The translations under genes and the position numbers were made by a program. Under the pieces are notes generated by a model. It searched no databases, was not told where the DNA came from, and saw only the letters and a program-made list of their open reading frames with translations. From Streptomyces sp. NBC_01497 (GTDB lineage: Bacteria; Actinomycetota; Actinomycetes; Streptomycetales; Streptomycetaceae): DNA of 64,000 nt. Of this stretch, positions 62,278-64,000 are shown in pieces (within the stretch, counting starts at the first letter, position 1; every line of letters starts with the position of its first letter). The DNA lies in the NCBI RefSeq assembly GCF_036250695.1, contig NZ_CP109427.1, forward strand, positions 4,526,001-4,590,000. Reading direction: 5' to 3'.

Positions 62278-62396
62278 CGGGCTCCTTGTGTGCCGGTCCC
62301 GTCCTGCGGGGCGTGCGGGTTGCGGGTGGCCCGGCGCGCTGTCCGGCCTCCGGCGCCGGCCGGTGGCCGGTGGCCGGAGTGCGGGGGCCGGGCCCG

Positions 62397-63218
62397 TCAG
62401 GCGCGGGCGCGCCTGCGATTCGTCGCGTACCAGACGAGGCCCGCCGTGGCCACGGCCGCGCCGAGCGCGACTGCCGCCACCACACCGGGCGGGGCGGGCA
62501 GGGTGAACGCGGGGAGCCGCTGCCGGAGCCGGACCGGCCGGTTGAAGACGAGGACGGGCCACTCGCGGGCGGTGGCCTCGCGGCGCAACGCCCGGTCGGG
62601 GTTGACGGCGAAGGGGTGGCCGACCGCCTCCAGCATCGGCACGTCCGTGATGGAGTCGCTGTACGCGTAGCAGCGCGTCAGGTCGTATCCCTCCGATCCG
62701 GCGAGCGCCCGGACGGCCTCTGCCTTGGTCGGACCGTAGGCGTAGTACTCCACCTCGCCGGTGAAACAGCCGTCGTCGCCGACCACCATCCGCGTCGCCA
62801 CGACCCGATCCGCGCCGAGCAACTCGCCGATGGGTTCGACGACTTCGGCCCCGGAGGTGGAGACGATCACCACGTCGCGGCCGGCCGCGTGGTGATCCTC
62901 GATGAGTGACGCGGCCTCGTCGTAGATGATGGGATCGATCAGGCCGTGCAGGGCCTCGGCGACGATCTCCTTGACCTGCTGGACGTTCCAGCCTTTGCAG
63001 AGCGAGGAGAGGTACTGCCGCATGCGTTCCATCTGGTCGTGATCGGCGCCCCCTGCGAGGAAGACGAACTGCGCGTACGCGGTCCGCAGTACAGCGCGAC
63101 GGTTGATCAGACCGCCTTGATAGAAGGACCGGCCGAAGGTCAACGTCGACGACTTCGCAATGACCGTCTTGTCCAGGTCGAAGAAGGCAGCTGTACGTGG
63201 CAAGTAGTCGTTTTCCAC
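62397..63218 (-). CDS. HAD-IB-type phosphatase, membrane-anchored
   Basis: A 273-residue HAD-superfamily hydrolase of the SerB/HAD-IB class. Motif I is AAFFDLDKTVI (nucleophile Asp in DxDKT), motif II VVIVSTSGAE, and motif III CYAYSDSITDVPMLEAVGHP. A C-terminal membrane helix (VVAAVALGAAVATAGLVWYA) followed by Arg residues suggests inner-face anchoring. The neighbourhood with ssd matches a Streptomyces gene annotated as related to morphological differentiation; the substrate is unknown. GTG at 63218 (VENDYLPRTAAFFDLDKT) is chosen; an in-frame ATG at 63242 is possible. Confidence 0.85.
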   Translation of the reverse strand: MENDYLPRTAAFFDLDKTVIAKSSTLTFGRSFYQGGLINRRAVLRTAYAQFVFLAGGADHDQMERMRQYLSSLCKGWNVQQVKEIVAEALHGLIDPIIYDEAASLIEDHHAAGRDVVIVSTSGAEVVEPIGELLGADRVVATRMVVGDDGCFTGEVEYYAYGPTKAEAVRALAGSEGYDLTRCYAYSDSITDVPMLEAVGHPFAVNPDRALRREATAREWPVLVFNRPVRLRQRLPAFTLPAPPGVVAAVALGAAVATAGLVWYATNRRRARA

Positions 63219-63556
63219 GCCCCGAGCATATGCGCCCACCATTCGGCGTAAGGTGCGGCGTGTGGGTTTGCTCGGGAAGGCTCTCGGGTACACCATGGAA
63301 GTCACGGATCGTTCGCGACCGTGTCTAACCCGGTCCGGCTCCTCCCCCCCCGAGTCGGCCGTGGGGACGACCCCCGCTCTCCCCCCCGGCGGGGGTCGTC
63401 GCATGTCCAGGCCCAGTTGGCCGCTCCTCTCCTTTGCGCGGTGCGCGCCCTGCCCGTGGTCGTGGATGCTGCCCGAACCTTTCTTGCCCAGCTTCGGTCG
63501 TCACGATGCGTAGTGGGTGGGCCGCTCGGCGAATGTCACTGATTTGAGCTACTGAG

Positions 63557-63583
63557 TTATTCACATTCGCTGAGTTGTCCACA
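63557..63583 (+). promoter_or_regulatory. Pair of DnaA-box matches upstream of ssd
   Basis: TTATTCACA (63557-63565) matches the E. coli consensus TTATNCACA, and TTGTCCACA (63575-63583) is the exact Streptomyces consensus. Both point the same way, with starts 18 bp apart, about 175 bp before the ssd start. Possible DnaA binding; not proven functional. Confidence 0.5.
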
Positions 63584-63757
63584 GTTTTCGAGCAAGATCC
63601 CCATGATTTCCCGCTGCCGGGCAGCCTGATTCCAGCTGCGAAGTCCGCAGAAGCCGGAATCGTCGATACCGGATCCATCGGATGTGTCCCGGAAGGGAGG
63701 CGTTCACGGATCGGGCGGTCCCGCAGGCGTACAGAGGTACGGACAGGGGGCGGGGAC

Positions 63758-64000
63758 ATGGTCGGGTCCAAGGCGTCGGGGTGGTCACGCGGGACGCCGG
63801 ACGAAACACCACGGGGCGTGGCACGTGGATCAGCGGACCGCAACGGGCGCCCGCTGATCGTCACGGAGGACGTGGAACTGCTCGATGACCTGCTGCGACT
63901 GTGCGCGGCAGCCGGTGCGGAGCCGGAGGTGCATCACAAGATCCCAGACGCGAGGGGGAGTTGGGAGAGGGCGCCCCTGGTGCTCGTGGGGGACGACGCT
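63758..64000 (+). CDS. ssd: Septum site-determining protein, N-terminal part (truncated by window end)
   Basis: Eighty-one residues are visible before the window ends. After a basic leader, RPLIVTEDVELLDDLLRLCA, then AAGAEPEVHHKIPDARGSWE and LVLVGDDA match the start of actinobacterial Ssd, a MinD/ParA-superfamily-related protein affecting septum placement. The ATPase domain would be outside the window. The ATG at 63758 has GGGGGCGGGG upstream; a GTG at about 63818 is an alternative. The gene order HAD phosphatase-ssd supports the call. Confidence 0.75.
   Translation, partial: MVGSKASGWSRGTPDETPRGVARGSADRNGRPLIVTEDVELLDDLLRLCAAAGAEPEVHHKIPDARGSWERAPLVLVGDDA

Overview
The window is chromosomal DNA from a Streptomyces-type actinomycete. 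It has very high G+C, GTG/TTG starts, many 4-bp gene overlaps, and a run of typical Streptomyces core genes on the right (wblA, a 224-residue Crp, nth, acsA, a MarP-like protease, the start of ssd). These identifications come from recognised motifs and remembered family sequences, not from a database search.

The window has two halves, divided at a tRNA-Pro(CGG) gene at 33902-33975 (minus strand). Everything to its left (1-33.9 kb) looks like accessory DNA. Position 1-5.0 kb carries the right part of a restriction-modification-like operon: Z1 protein C-terminus, DUF4420 PD-(D/E)XK nuclease, MutL/MORC-like GHKL ATPase, an unknown protein and a DUF6339-like protein, with overlapping junctions throughout. 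It faces a type IV restriction enzyme with a probable SRA-like N-terminus and an Mrr-like nuclease domain. After a decayed gene fragment and a small-molecule kinase, a tightly coupled eight-gene minus-strand operon (15.1-8.2 kb) combines a HATPase, a GT2 glycosyltransferase, a NodU-type carbamoyltransferase, a glycosyltransferase fused to an APH-type kinase, a P-loop kinase, two unknowns and an orphan PTS EIIB domain. Next come an XRE regulator/flavoprotein pair, an FAD oxidoreductase, a Nudix enzyme, a nucleotidyltransferase and a DUF317 protein.

From 20.9 to 29.3 kb lies an integrative and mobilizable-type element: relaxase, MobC-like protein, membrane protein, DnaC-like helicase loader (apparently starting at CTG), initiator-like protein, excisionase, and a tyrosine integrase carrying an internal LacI-type helix-turn-helix. 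No FtsK/TraB-type translocase or type IV secretion gene is visible. Between the integrase and the tRNA lie a large STAND ATPase with an N-terminal Cap4-like nuclease domain (a candidate antiphage sensor) and an unknown partner gene. An apparent integrase 3' remnant with decamer repeats lies beside the tRNA.

Right of the tRNA (34-64 kb) is core chromosome: metallophosphoesterase, GatB/YqeY protein, bifunctional penicillin-binding protein, wblA, two ArsA-type ATPases, DUF4177 protein, RidA, Nudix, metallo-beta-lactamase-fold protein, nucleotidyltransferase, crp, nth, CoA-pyrophosphatase-type Nudix, MarP-like protease, alpha/beta hydrolase, holin-like membrane protein, acetyl-CoA synthetase, a SulP-carbonic anhydrase fusion, a CooC/ParA-like ATPase, a Fic-like protein with a degenerate motif, a HAD phosphatase and the start of ssd. 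Intergenic spaces here hold many short tandem repeats, a 21-bp palindrome-containing repeat array between the PBP gene and wblA, and a pair of DnaA-box matches upstream of ssd.
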